Below are positions 34,422 to 42,911 of a stretch of DNA of 64,000 nucleotides, piece by piece (position 1 is the first letter of the stretch; each line of letters begins with the position of its first letter). Under the pieces are notes generated by a model, which did not search any database, had not been told where the DNA came from, and worked only from the letters and a program-made list of their open reading frames with translations. The position numbers and the translations under genes are program-made. Source of the stretch: Streptomyces sp. MspMP-M5 (GTDB lineage Bacteria > Actinomycetota > Actinomycetes > Streptomycetales > Streptomycetaceae); NCBI RefSeq assembly GCF_000373585.1, contig NZ_KB891918.1:204133-268132 (forward strand), read 5' to 3'.

Positions 34422-34751
34422 ATGCGATCCGTGGTGCATGGATACGCCGCTCTTGCCGCGGCGCTGTGCGTCGCCGGCTTCCTGCTGGGCGGCGGGATGC
34501 TGGTGACGGCCCTGGTGGTGGCGGGCCTGGCGGTCCTGACGTGGCGGGTGGCCGCGGCCTCGCTGCCGCGGGCGGGGTGGCGCGGGGCGGTGGCCGGGAG
34601 ACCGAGCCGCCGCCCCGCGGTGCCGTTCGCGCAGGTCCGGCCCGCCTCAGCGATGTGTATACGCCACCAGCGAGATGCCGACGTAATGCACGACGAACGC
34701 CGCAAGCGTGAAGGAGTGGAAGACCTCATGGAAGCCGAACCACCGCGGTGA
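34422..34751 (+). CDS. Small membrane protein overlapping trhA antisense
   Basis: A 109-residue protein with two hydrophobic segments (YAALAAALCVAGFLLGGGML and VTALVVAGLAVLTWRVAAA) and a basic C-terminal tail. ATG 34422 follows GAAAGGGGG. The last 105 bases run over the 3' end of the convergent trhA gene, and the residues from that point have no plausible family character. The original stop may have been lost. It is possibly a DUF6412-like small protein, but this is a guess. Confidence 0.55.
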   Translation: MRSVVHGYAALAAALCVAGFLLGGGMLVTALVVAGLAVLTWRVAAASLPRAGWRGAVAGRPSRRPAVPFAQVRPASAMCIRHQRDADVMHDERRKREGVEDLMEAEPPR

Positions 34752-35387
34752 CGGGTTGGGGCGCTTGATGCCGTAGATCACGCCGCCCGCGCTGTAGAGC
34801 AGTCCGCCGACGATCACGAGGACGAGCACGGCGATGCCGCCGGTGCGCAGGAAGTCGGGCAGGAAGAAGACGGCGGCCCAGCCCATCGCGATATAGCAGG
34901 GGGTGTAGAGCCAGCGCGGGGCGCCGACCCAGAAGACCCGGAAGGCGATGCCCGCCAGCGCGGCCGCCCAGACGGCCCAGAGCAGCACCTGCCCATGGGT
35001 GCCCGGCACCAGCAGCAGCGTCAGCGGGGTGTAGGTACCGGCGATGATCAGGAAGATGTTGGCGTGGTCGAGCCGGCGCAGGACTCCGCCGATCCGCGGG
35101 CTCCAATTGCCGCGGTGGTACAGGGCGCTGACGCCGAACAGCAGGCAGGCGCTGACGGTGTAGATCGCGCAGGCCAGGCGGCCGCGGGGGCTGTCGGCGA
35201 GCGCGGTCAGCACGATGCCGGAGAGGAGGACGGCGGGGAACATTCCGGCGTGCAGCCAGCCGCGCAGCTTCGGCTTGAGCGGCGCGGCCGCGGCGGTGAT
35301 CGCGGCGACCGGGGACCCGGAACCGGAATCGGTGCTGGACGGCGCGGCAGGGGGGCGGCTCTCGGCGGCGTCAGGCGCGGAAGTCAT
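34647..35387 (-). CDS. trhA: TrhA/hemolysin III family membrane protein
   Basis: Seven-helix membrane protein of the PAQR superfamily, 246 residues; bacterial members are linked to membrane-lipid homeostasis. Predicted zinc-site residues are visible: ALYHRGNW early, LDHANIFLIIAGTYTP in the middle, and FHEVFHSFTLAAFVVHY near the end. The N-terminal 40 residues are disordered Ala/Pro/Ser-rich. ATG 35387 starts the gene. It is divergent from the PEP carboxykinase gene and convergent with, and overlapping, the small membrane-protein gene. Confidence 0.9.
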   Translation of the reverse strand: MTSAPDAAESRPPAAPSSTDSGSGSPVAAITAAAAPLKPKLRGWLHAGMFPAVLLSGIVLTALADSPRGRLACAIYTVSACLLFGVSALYHRGNWSPRIGGVLRRLDHANIFLIIAGTYTPLTLLLVPGTHGQVLLWAVWAAALAGIAFRVFWVGAPRWLYTPCYIAMGWAAVFFLPDFLRTGGIAVLVLVIVGGLLYSAGGVIYGIKRPNPSPRWFGFHEVFHSFTLAAFVVHYVGISLVAYTHR

Positions 35388-35626
35388 GGCGCAATGCTAC
35401 CTACGCAACCGTAAGTTACGGATTCGACCGGAAGTGGTGACGGTCACCACTGCGCCCCCTGGACAGATCCGAATCGGGATCGGATGATCAAATGAGTGCG
35501 GTCGGCACCGGATGAGCGGTCACGAAGCATCCGGGTCGCAGCCCCCAAGGGGCAGACAAGCAAAAGAAGCGGTTTTCTGGCCTTGTAGGCCCGAAGCCGA
35601 CAAAAACCCCTCATATAGGAGCGATC

Positions 35627-37444
35627 GTGGCGCGCGACAACGCGGCTCCCACCCCGACCCGGCACCAGGCCCTGCTCGACTGGGTCGACGAGATAGCGGC
35701 GATCACCCAGCCCGACCGGGTCGTCTGGTGCGACGGCTCGGAGGCGGAGTACGAGCGGCTGTGCGAAGAGCTCGTCGAGAAGGGCACCTTCAAGAAGCTC
35801 GACCCGATCAAGCGCCCGCACTCGTACCACGCGGCCTCCGACCCGAGGGACGTGGCGCGTGTGGAGGACCGCACCTTCATCTGCTCCGAGAAGGAAGAAG
35901 ACGCCGGCCCGACCAACCACTGGAAGGCGCCCGCAGAGATGCGGGAGATCTTCACGGGCGAGCAGGGGATCTTCCGCGGCGCGATGAAGGGCCGGACGAT
36001 GTACGTCGTCCCGTTCTGCATGGGGCCGCTGGGCTCCCCGCTGTCCGCGATCGGGGTGGAGATCACCGACTCCGCCTATGTCGCCGTGTCGATGCGCACC
36101 ATGACGCGGATGGGCCGGCCGGTCCTCGACGAGCTCGGCGAGGACGGCTTCTTCGTCAAGGCCGTGCACACCCTCGGCGCCCCGCTCGCCGAGGGTGAGC
36201 AGGACGTCCCGTGGCCGTGCAACTCCACCAAGTACATCTCGCACTTCCCCGAGTCCCGCGAGATCTGGTCGTACGGTTCCGGCTACGGCGGCAACGCCCT
36301 GCTCGGCAAGAAGTGCTACGCGCTGCGGATCGCCTCCGTCATGGCCCGCGACGAGGGCTGGCTGGCCGAGCACATGCTCGTCCTCAAGCTGACCCCGCCG
36401 CAGGGCGAGGCCAAGTACGTCGCCGCGGCGTTCCCGAGCGCCTGCGGGAAGACCAACCTCGCCATGCTGGAGCCGACGATCCCGGGCTGGACGGTCGAGA
36501 CCATCGGCGACGACATCGCCTGGATGCGCTTCGGCGAGGACGGCCGGCTCTACGCGATCAACCCCGAGGCGGGCTTCTTCGGCGTCGCCCCCGGCACCGG
36601 CGAGCACACCAACGCCAATGCCATGAAGACCCTTTGGGGCAACGCCGTCTTCACCAACGTCGCCCTCACCGACGACGGCGACGTGTGGTGGGAGGGCATG
36701 ACGGAGGAGACCCCGGCCCACCTGACGGACTGGAAGGGCAACGACTGGACGCCCGAGTCCGGCACCCCGGCCGCGCACCCCAACGCCCGCTTCACGGTGC
36801 CCGCCGCCCAGTGCCCGACCATCGCGCCCGAGTGGGAGGACCCCAAGGGCGTGCCGATCTCGGCCATCCTCTTCGGCGGCCGCCGGGCCAGCGCGGTGCC
36901 GCTGGTGACCGAGTCGCTGAGCTGGCAGCACGGGGTCTTCCTCGGGGCCAACGTGGCGTCCGAGAAGACCGCCGCGGCCGAGGGCAAGGTCGGCGAGCTG
37001 CGTCGCGACCCGTTCGCCATGCTGCCGTTCTGCGGTTACAACATGGGCGACTACATGGCGCACTGGATCAAGGTCGGGGCCGACAAGGACCAGGCCAAGC
37101 TGCCGAAGATCTACTACGTCAACTGGTTCCGCAAGGACGACACGGGCCGCTTCGTGTGGCCGGGCTTCGGCGAGAACAGCCGGGTGCTCAAGTGGATCGT
37201 CGAGCGGCTGGAGGGCACCGCCGAGGGCGTCGAGACGCCGATCGGCGTGCTGCCCACCAAGGACGCGCTGGACACCAAGGGCCTCGAACTCTCCGATGCG
37301 GACCTGGAGTTCCTGCTCACCGTCGACAAGGACGTGTGGCGGGAGGAGGCGGCACTGGTCCCCGAGCACCTGAACACGTTTGGTGAGCATGCGCCGAAGG
37401 AGCTGTGGGACGAGTACCGGGCGCTTGTGAGGAGGCTGGCCTGA
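35627..37444 (+). CDS. pckG: Phosphoenolpyruvate carboxykinase (GTP)
   Basis: Converts oxaloacetate and GTP to phosphoenolpyruvate and CO2, the entry to gluconeogenesis. The 605-residue protein matches the GTP-dependent family in length. The kinase loop with the hyper-reactive cysteine reads AAFPSACGKTNLAML. Other motifs are SKYISHFPE-like TKYISHFPESREIWSYGSGYGGN, NPEAGFFGVAPGT and FGGRRASAVPLV. Start GTG 35627 follows ATAGGAG. A dispersed repeat with a strong hairpin begins about 35 bases after the stop. Confidence 0.96.
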   Translation: MARDNAAPTPTRHQALLDWVDEIAAITQPDRVVWCDGSEAEYERLCEELVEKGTFKKLDPIKRPHSYHAASDPRDVARVEDRTFICSEKEEDAGPTNHWKAPAEMREIFTGEQGIFRGAMKGRTMYVVPFCMGPLGSPLSAIGVEITDSAYVAVSMRTMTRMGRPVLDELGEDGFFVKAVHTLGAPLAEGEQDVPWPCNSTKYISHFPESREIWSYGSGYGGNALLGKKCYALRIASVMARDEGWLAEHMLVLKLTPPQGEAKYVAAAFPSACGKTNLAMLEPTIPGWTVETIGDDIAWMRFGEDGRLYAINPEAGFFGVAPGTGEHTNANAMKTLWGNAVFTNVALTDDGDVWWEGMTEETPAHLTDWKGNDWTPESGTPAAHPNARFTVPAAQCPTIAPEWEDPKGVPISAILFGGRRASAVPLVTESLSWQHGVFLGANVASEKTAAAEGKVGELRRDPFAMLPFCGYNMGDYMAHWIKVGADKDQAKLPKIYYVNWFRKDDTGRFVWPGFGENSRVLKWIVERLEGTAEGVETPIGVLPTKDALDTKGLELSDADLEFLLTVDKDVWREEAALVPEHLNTFGEHAPKELWDEYRALVRRLA

Positions 37445-37477
37445 CGGCGCGCGCCACGGTGTCGGCTTTCCCGCCGG

Positions 37478-37694
37478 TCCGCTGCGCTTGGCTGGCTTCC
37501 CACGTTGTCGGCTTTCCCGCCGTAGGGGTTCGCCTTGTTGCGCCTGGCGGCGCTTGGCTGTTGTCCGCTGCGCGGGGCTGTTGGGTGCGGTGACGGGCCT
37601 GCGGGGGTGGTGTGCCGGACTGCTTCGCTTTACGTCCGGCACACCACCCCCTCCGGCCCGTCCCCTCCCGTTGGGGTGGGAAAGACGGTGAGTT
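37478..37694 (+). repeat. Dispersed repeat copy A with 17-bp hairpin
   Basis: Starts with CGCTGCGCTTGGCTGG, then TTCCCACGTTGTCGG, GGGGTTCGCCTT and TGCGCCTGGCGGCG. It next has CCGCTGCGCGGGGCTGTT and a hairpin with arms 37604-37620 and 37634-37650 (loop TGCTTCGCTTTAC), then TCCGGCCCGTCCCCTCCCGT and GGGAAAGACGG. Copies B and C near 57.6 and 63.8 kb share these blocks in the same order. An imperfect outer stem lengthens the hairpin to about 30 bp. It follows pckG and may act as its terminator. Confidence 0.85.
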
Positions 37695-37749
37695 GGGGGT
37701 GGGGCCGGGGGTGTTGTGCGGGGCGGTGGGTGTTTTTTGGGGCGGGCCG

Positions 37750-38169
37750 TCAGGCGGTGGCGAGGTCCGGGGTGGTCGGGGTGTGGATGGCCAGTAGTTC
37801 CTCGGCCAGGGTGAGGGCGGCGGCGTCGTCGCGTGAGGTGGCGACGGCCAGGGCGTTGCCGGCCAGGGTGCGGGCGCGTTGGCGGAGGGCCGGGATACGG
37901 GTCCGGTCGTCGGTGCCGGAGGGCTCGGCGCGCAGTGGGTGGTGGCCGCTCAGCCGGGTGACCTCGGCGGCGATGCGGTCGGCCGCCGAGGCCAGGGCGG
38001 CGCGGTCGGTGGCGCACTCGGTCAGCGCGTGCAGCTCATCGGTGACGGTGAGCAGGGCGGTCAACTGCCCGGCGAGCCGGATGGTCAGCTCCTCGTCGCG
38101 GGAGCGGTGCGGGATCCCCGGGGCGACGGCCATGGTGTGGACCGACTTGGTGCGGATCGGTTCGTACAT
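37750..38169 (-). CDS. Conserved Streptomyces protein of unknown function
   Basis: A 139-residue, mostly helical cytoplasmic protein (MYEPIRTKSVHTMAVAPG at the start; then IRLAGQLTALLTVTDELHAL). No family motif that I can name is present. ATG 38169 follows a perfect AGGAGG. The frame extends 11 codons upstream, but that would include the ribosome site. A palindromic operator lies about 40 bases further upstream, so expression is probably repressed by a dimeric regulator. Confidence 0.75.
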   Translation of the reverse strand: MYEPIRTKSVHTMAVAPGIPHRSRDEELTIRLAGQLTALLTVTDELHALTECATDRAALASAADRIAAEVTRLSGHHPLRAEPSGTDDRTRIPALRQRARTLAGNALAVATSRDDAAALTLAEELLAIHTPTTPDLATA

Positions 38170-38208
38170 GGGACGGCCTCCTGAAAAAGTCCAGGAGACC
38201 ATCCTAGC

Positions 38209-38223
38209 TTAGACGCTGTCTAA
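38209..38223 (-). promoter_or_regulatory. Operator palindrome TTAGACGCTGTCTAA
   Basis: A perfect 6-bp inverted repeat with a 3-bp centre. On the minus strand it lies in the 17-bp spacer between TCAACT (-35-like) and TAGGAT (-10-like), upstream of the 139-residue protein gene. Confidence 0.6.
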
Positions 38224-38253
38224 AGTTGAGGGTCGTATAGAACTCGCTCCGCT

Positions 38254-39465
38254 TCAGTACTGACCGTAACCGTCGAGGAAGGCGCCGATTCGGGTGACGG
38301 CGTCGGTCAGGTCGTCCGTGTTGGGCAGCGTGACGAGGCGGAAGTGGTCCGGCTCGGGCCAGTTGAAGCCGGTGCCATGGACGATCATGATCTTCTCGGC
38401 GCGCAGCAGGTCCAGCACCATCTGCCGGTCGTCCTTGATCTTGTAGACCTTGGGGTCCAGCCGGGGGAAGGCGTAGAGCGCGCCCTTGGGCTTGACGCAG
38501 CTGACGCCCGGTATCCGGGTCAGCAGCTCGTAGGCGGCGTCGCGCTGTTCCAGCAGCCGGCCGCCGGGCAGCACCAGGTCGTTGATCGACTGCCGGCCGC
38601 CCAGCGCCGTGGCGACCGCGTGCTGTACGGGCATGTTGGCGCACAGCCGCATGTTCGCCAGGATCGTCAGCCCCTCGATGTACGAGGAGGCGTGCGCCTT
38701 CGGGCCGCAGACCGCCAGCCAGCCGCTGCGGTAGCCGGCGACGCGGTACGCCTTGGACAGGCCGTTGAAGGTCAGCGTCAGCAGGTCTGGGGCGAGTGAG
38801 GCGAACGGGGTGTGGGTGACGCCGTCGTAGAGGATCTTGTCGTAGATCTCGTCGGCGCAGACGATGAGGTTGTGCCGGCGGGCCAGCTCGGCGATGCCGC
38901 GCAGCAGCTCGTCGTCGTAGACCGCGCCGGTGGGGTTGTTGGGGTTGATGACGACGATGGCCTTGGTGCGGTCGGTGACCTTGCGCTCGATATCGGCGAG
39001 GTCGGGCATCCAGTCGGCCTGCTCGTCGCAGCGGTAGTGCACGGCGGTGCCGCCGGAGAGCGAGACCGAGGCCGTCCACAGCGGGTAGTCCGGGGCCGGG
39101 ACGAGGACCTCGTCGCCGTCGTCCAGCAGTGCCTGCATGGACATCTGGATCAGCTCGGAGACGCCGTTGCCCAGATAGACGTCGTCGACGGAGAGCTCGA
39201 CGCCCTTGGTCTGGTAGTGCTGCACCACCGCGCGGCGGGCCGAGAGCAGGCCCTTGGCGTCGCCGTAGCCGTGCGCGGTGCCGACGGAGCGGAGGATGTC
39301 CTCCAGGATCTCGGGCGGGCAGTCGAAGCCGAACGCGGCCGGATTGCCGGTGTTCAGCTTGAGGATGCGGTGACCCGCCGCCTCCAGCCGCATGGCCTCC
39401 TCGAGGACCGGGCCGCGGATTTCGTAGCAGACGTTGGCGAGCTTCGTTGACTGGATCACCTGCAT
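38254..39465 (-). CDS. Alanine-type aminotransferase (AlaA-like)
   Basis: Class I/II PLP aminotransferase of 403 residues, similar to glutamate-pyruvate transaminases such as AlaA. Motifs are KLNTGNPAAFGFD at the N-terminus, VINPNNPTGAVY, CADEIYDKILYDG, and the PLP lysine in NGLSKAYRVAGYRSGW. ATG 39465 (MQVIQSTKLANV) is chosen over a 27-codon upstream extension rich in Arg. TAGAGT lies 12 bases before the ATG, so the transcript may be nearly leaderless. Confidence 0.9.
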   Translation of the reverse strand: MQVIQSTKLANVCYEIRGPVLEEAMRLEAAGHRILKLNTGNPAAFGFDCPPEILEDILRSVGTAHGYGDAKGLLSARRAVVQHYQTKGVELSVDDVYLGNGVSELIQMSMQALLDDGDEVLVPAPDYPLWTASVSLSGGTAVHYRCDEQADWMPDLADIERKVTDRTKAIVVINPNNPTGAVYDDELLRGIAELARRHNLIVCADEIYDKILYDGVTHTPFASLAPDLLTLTFNGLSKAYRVAGYRSGWLAVCGPKAHASSYIEGLTILANMRLCANMPVQHAVATALGGRQSINDLVLPGGRLLEQRDAAYELLTRIPGVSCVKPKGALYAFPRLDPKVYKIKDDRQMVLDLLRAEKIMIVHGTGFNWPEPDHFRLVTLPNTDDLTDAVTRIGAFLDGYGQY

Positions 39466-39606
39466 GACGGCCACTCTACGGGGGCGTAGGGAAGCCCGCC
39501 GGGTGGTTTTCACCACGCGGGCGGCACGGGGTGCGGAATCGCTCACGGGGTGTGACGGGTGGGGCGGGTGTTGATTTCGTCGTGGGGCCCCAGGAGGGGC
39601 GCGGTG

Positions 39607-41232
39607 TTAGCGGTGCCGTCCCGGGGTGCGGCGGATGGCGCGGCCCGCCAGGGCGTCGGTGCGGCGGCCGTCCTTGATGACGAAGCGGCCGTCTATCAGG
39701 ACGTGCGGGATGCCGACGGGCGGGGTGCGCGGGGCGTCGAAGGTGGCGCCCGCGGCGACCGTCTCCGGGTCGAAGAGGACCAGGTCGGCCCGGTATCCCT
39801 CGCGGACCAGGCCGCGGTCGGGCAGCCGCAGCCGGGCGGCGGGGCGGGAGGTGAGGTGGGCGACGGTCTCCTCCAGGGAGAGGACGCCGAGGTCGCGGGC
39901 GTAGTGGCCGAGGTAGTGCGGAAACGTCCCGTAGGCGCGCGGGTGCGGCTTGGCGCCCTGGAGGATGCCGTCGCTGCCGCCGGTGTGTACGGGGTGCCGC
40001 ATGATGGCCCGGACGTTCTCCTCGTGGCCGACGTGCTGGAGGATCGTCGAGCCGAGGCGGTCCTCGATGAGCAGGCGGCGGGCGGTGGTCCAGGGGGGCT
40101 CGCCGCGCAGGGCGGCGGACCGGGCGACGGTCCGGCCGACGCAGGAGGCGAGCCCGGGGTCGGTCACCCCGGAGATCTCGACGGTGTCCCAGTCGACCGG
40201 TACGCCGTGGCAGCCGTCCGAGCCGGTCTCCTCCACGTCGCGGCGGATGCGCTCGGCGCTCTCCTCGTCCCGGAGCCGGGCCAGGGTCGCCTCCGGGCCG
40301 CCCTCGTTGGCCCAGCTCGGCAGCATCGCGACGAGGGTCGTGGAGCCCGGGGTGTACGGATAGGTGTCGAGGGTGATGTCGGCGCCCTCGGCGAGGGCGG
40401 TGTCCAACAGGGCGAGCAGGTCGGCGGCCCGCCCCTTGTTCACACCGAAGTTCATCGTGGCGTGGGCCAGGTGCAGGGCGCAGCCCGCGTCCCGGGCGAG
40501 CGCGATCATCTCCTCGTAGGCGGCGAGCGCCCCGGCGCCGTAACTGCGGTGGTGGGGGCAGTAGTAGCCGTCGTAGGCGGCCACGACCCGGCACAGTTCG
40601 GTGAGTTCGGCGTCCGTGGCATACATGCCGGGGGTGTAGGTCAGGCCGGAGGACATGCCGACCGCGCCCTGGGCCAGGCCCTCGGCGACGAGCCGTTTCA
40701 TCGTGCCGAGTTCGGCGGGGGAGGGGGCGCGGTCGTCCCAGCCGACGGCGTACATGCGCACCGTGCCCTGGGGGACGAGGTAGGCGGCGTTGACGGCGAT
40801 GCCGCGGCCGCCGTGCGCGCCGTCGAGAGCGTCGAGGTAGCCGCCGACCGTGCGCCAGGAGAAGTCGACGTCCGTGCCGTCGCCGTTCCAGCCGGTGATG
40901 GTGCGGCACACCTGGGCGAGCGTGCGGTCGTCGACCGGGGCGTAGGACAGGCCGTCCTGGCCGAGGACTTCGAGGGTGACGCCCTGGGCGGCCTTCGCGG
41001 TGTGCTCGGGGTCGCGCAGCAGCGCCAGGTCGCTGTGCGCGTGCATGTCGATGAAACCGGGGGCGAGGGCGAGGCCGGCGGCGTCCACGGTGCGGGCGGC
41101 GGACGGGCGGGGGCCGCCGTCCGCCGCCCGGTGGATCGTGGCGATCCGGCCGCCGGCCAGCGCGACGTCCGCGCGGTAGGCGGCCCCGCCGGACCCGTCG
41201 AGGACGTGGACGTCGCGGAGCACGGTGTCCAT
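39607..41232 (-). CDS. N-acyl-D-amino-acid deacylase
   Basis: Amidohydrolase-superfamily enzyme of 541 residues that removes the acyl group from N-acyl-D-amino acids. The metal-binding GFIDMHAHSDL is near residue 60. LEVLGQDGLSYAP, LHLAHATMNFG and a late HPVHTGGSDGI-type block match D-aminoacylases. Start ATG 41232 is close behind the deaminase gene (114 bp), so both are probably one transcript. It would supply free D-amino acids to the neighbouring PLP deaminase. Confidence 0.88.
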   Translation of the reverse strand: MDTVLRDVHVLDGSGGAAYRADVALAGGRIATIHRAADGGPRPSAARTVDAAGLALAPGFIDMHAHSDLALLRDPEHTAKAAQGVTLEVLGQDGLSYAPVDDRTLAQVCRTITGWNGDGTDVDFSWRTVGGYLDALDGAHGGRGIAVNAAYLVPQGTVRMYAVGWDDRAPSPAELGTMKRLVAEGLAQGAVGMSSGLTYTPGMYATDAELTELCRVVAAYDGYYCPHHRSYGAGALAAYEEMIALARDAGCALHLAHATMNFGVNKGRAADLLALLDTALAEGADITLDTYPYTPGSTTLVAMLPSWANEGGPEATLARLRDEESAERIRRDVEETGSDGCHGVPVDWDTVEISGVTDPGLASCVGRTVARSAALRGEPPWTTARRLLIEDRLGSTILQHVGHEENVRAIMRHPVHTGGSDGILQGAKPHPRAYGTFPHYLGHYARDLGVLSLEETVAHLTSRPAARLRLPDRGLVREGYRADLVLFDPETVAAGATFDAPRTPPVGIPHVLIDGRFVIKDGRRTDALAGRAIRRTPGRHR

Positions 41233-41346
41233 GCGCGGGCCGCCTTTCTCGGGGCCGGGCCGGGGTCGGGGCTCGGGGTCCGGGTCAGGGTGCGATCAGG
41301 GAGGTGTCGGGGGTGGTCCGGGGCGGGTGGCGCACCCCCGCGGGTA

Positions 41347-42636
41347 TCAGAAGAACGTGCGGATGAAATCGACGACCGTCCCGTCCTCCTCGACCAGCGG
41401 AATCAGCTGCCACTTGTCGAAGGAGGTGCACGGATGCGACAGACCCAGACCGACCCAGTCGCCGACCTCCAGGTCCCCGGCGTGCTCGGTGCGGACCCAG
41501 GCGTGCTGGTCGGACAGGCCGGTGACGGTGAGGCCGGCCGCCGGGCGCTCGGTGCCGTCCCGGCCGGAGCGCACGACCTGCGCCTGCGGCAGATGGAGGT
41601 CGTACGCCGCGTCCCGCTTGCCCGCGTTGAGGAACGCCTGCTCGGGGGTGGGCCGGGAGACGACCTGCGCCCAGAGCCGGAAGGAAGGCCGCAGCGCCCC
41701 CTCTTCGGGGACGCGGTTGAAGGGAGTGAGGTGACGGTAGTGCCCGTCGTCGTGCGAGACGTAGGCGCCCGAGCGCAGCAGTTTGAGGACCGGCGCGGAG
41801 AGCTCGGGAAGCTCCGCGAAGACCTCGGCGACCGCGTCGAACCACGCGCTGCCGCCGGCGCTGACGATGATCTCGTCGAGGTCGGTGAAGCGCCCGGAGG
41901 CGTCGAGGTCGGCGGCGAGCGCGACCAGCCGGCGCAGCCAGGCGGTGACGCGCCCGTGGTCGGCGTCCGGCACCTCGCCCTCGTAGCCGGCGACGCCGAC
42001 GAGGCGGAGGGTGTCCACGCCCGCGATGGCGTCGGCGAGTTCGCGGCACTCGGCCTCGCTGCGGGCGCCGGTCCGGGCGCCCTCGCCGGCGCCGAGTTCG
42101 ATGACGACGTCCACGGGGCGGACGGCCTCGGCGGCGCGCAGCGCCTCGTCCATCAGCGCGATACCGCGCAGGGAGTCGACGTAGCAGACGAAGCGGAAGT
42201 CCGGGTCGGCGGCGAGTTCGCCGGCGAGCCAGCGCAGCGCGGCGGCGTCGACGACCTCGTTGGCCAGGAAGATCTTCTGGATGCCGAAGTCGCGGTAGAC
42301 GCGCGCCTGGTGGGGGACGGCCGCGGTGATCCCCCAGGCGCCGTGCGCCAGTTGGCGGGCGAAGAGCTGCGGGGCCATGCAGGTCTTGCCGTGCGGGGCG
42401 AAGGCCAGGCCGTGCCGGGCGGTGTAGGTCTCCAGGAGCGCGAGGTTGTGCTCGACCGACTCGGCGGAGAGGGCGAGTACGGGCGTGGTGAAGCCGTCCG
42501 TGAAGAGATTGCGGCGCTCGGCGGCCAGCTCTCCGACGGTGCGCCCGGAGGCGTCCGGCGGGAGCGCCTTGAAGCGGTGATCGACCTTGTCGTCCGCGAG
42601 GTTCCCGAGTTCCCGCGCGAGCCGCTCGCCGGCCAT
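41347..42636 (-). CDS. D-serine-dehydratase-like amino acid deaminase (fold-III PLP)
   Basis: A 429-residue PLP enzyme of the alanine-racemase-fold D-threonine aldolase / D-serine dehydratase group. The PLP lysine is K84 in FAPHGKTCMAP. The C-terminal metal-site motif is LSHPCTSFDKW. It probably deaminates D-amino acids to 2-oxo acids; substrate range is inferred. ATG 42636 follows GAGGAGG. The gene is divergent from the kinase/IclR/RidA/permease genes and shares with them an intergenic region carrying IclR-like palindromes. Confidence 0.87.
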   Translation of the reverse strand: MAGERLARELGNLADDKVDHRFKALPPDASGRTVGELAAERRNLFTDGFTTPVLALSAESVEHNLALLETYTARHGLAFAPHGKTCMAPQLFARQLAHGAWGITAAVPHQARVYRDFGIQKIFLANEVVDAAALRWLAGELAADPDFRFVCYVDSLRGIALMDEALRAAEAVRPVDVVIELGAGEGARTGARSEAECRELADAIAGVDTLRLVGVAGYEGEVPDADHGRVTAWLRRLVALAADLDASGRFTDLDEIIVSAGGSAWFDAVAEVFAELPELSAPVLKLLRSGAYVSHDDGHYRHLTPFNRVPEEGALRPSFRLWAQVVSRPTPEQAFLNAGKRDAAYDLHLPQAQVVRSGRDGTERPAAGLTVTGLSDQHAWVRTEHAGDLEVGDWVGLGLSHPCTSFDKWQLIPLVEEDGTVVDFIRTFF

Positions 42637-42656
42637 GCAGCCTCCTCAAAGCCCGT

Positions 42657-42694
42657 GTTGCAGTCTGTGCAACGCCCATTGCGCATATCGCTAA
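42657..42694. promoter_or_regulatory. IclR-like operator pair in divergent region
   Basis: GTTGCA (42657-42662) and TGCAAC (42668-42673) form a perfect inverted repeat with a 5-bp centre. Immediately next to it, ATTGCGCATATCGCTAA (about 42679 onward) is a second, imperfect palindrome. TGCA-centred palindromes of about 15-17 bp are typical of IclR-family operators. They lie between the deaminase and kinase genes, the natural place for the IclR encoded at 44.2 kb. Confidence 0.6.
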
Positions 42695-42911
42695 CCGCTG
42701 TCTAACATCCGGGCCATCGCCCGGTCAATGGTTCAGAAAACCCCGGGACGGGCCATGGAAACGCGCCACCGCGGGCGGACGGAGCAGCCGGTGGCGCACC
42801 GGCCGCGGGACGGTCCGGTGCATGCAGTGGGGACGGCCACTTCCCCCGAACTCCCCGACGGGCCACGAGCAGGGGCCCCGGCGGCGACCCAGCGAAGGAG
42901 TGCAACCGATC

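Noticed and set aside
37446..37745. Short ORFs inside the dispersed repeat
   Set aside because: Frames such as 37405-37593 are not conserved in copies B and C, which differ by indels. The element is non-coding.
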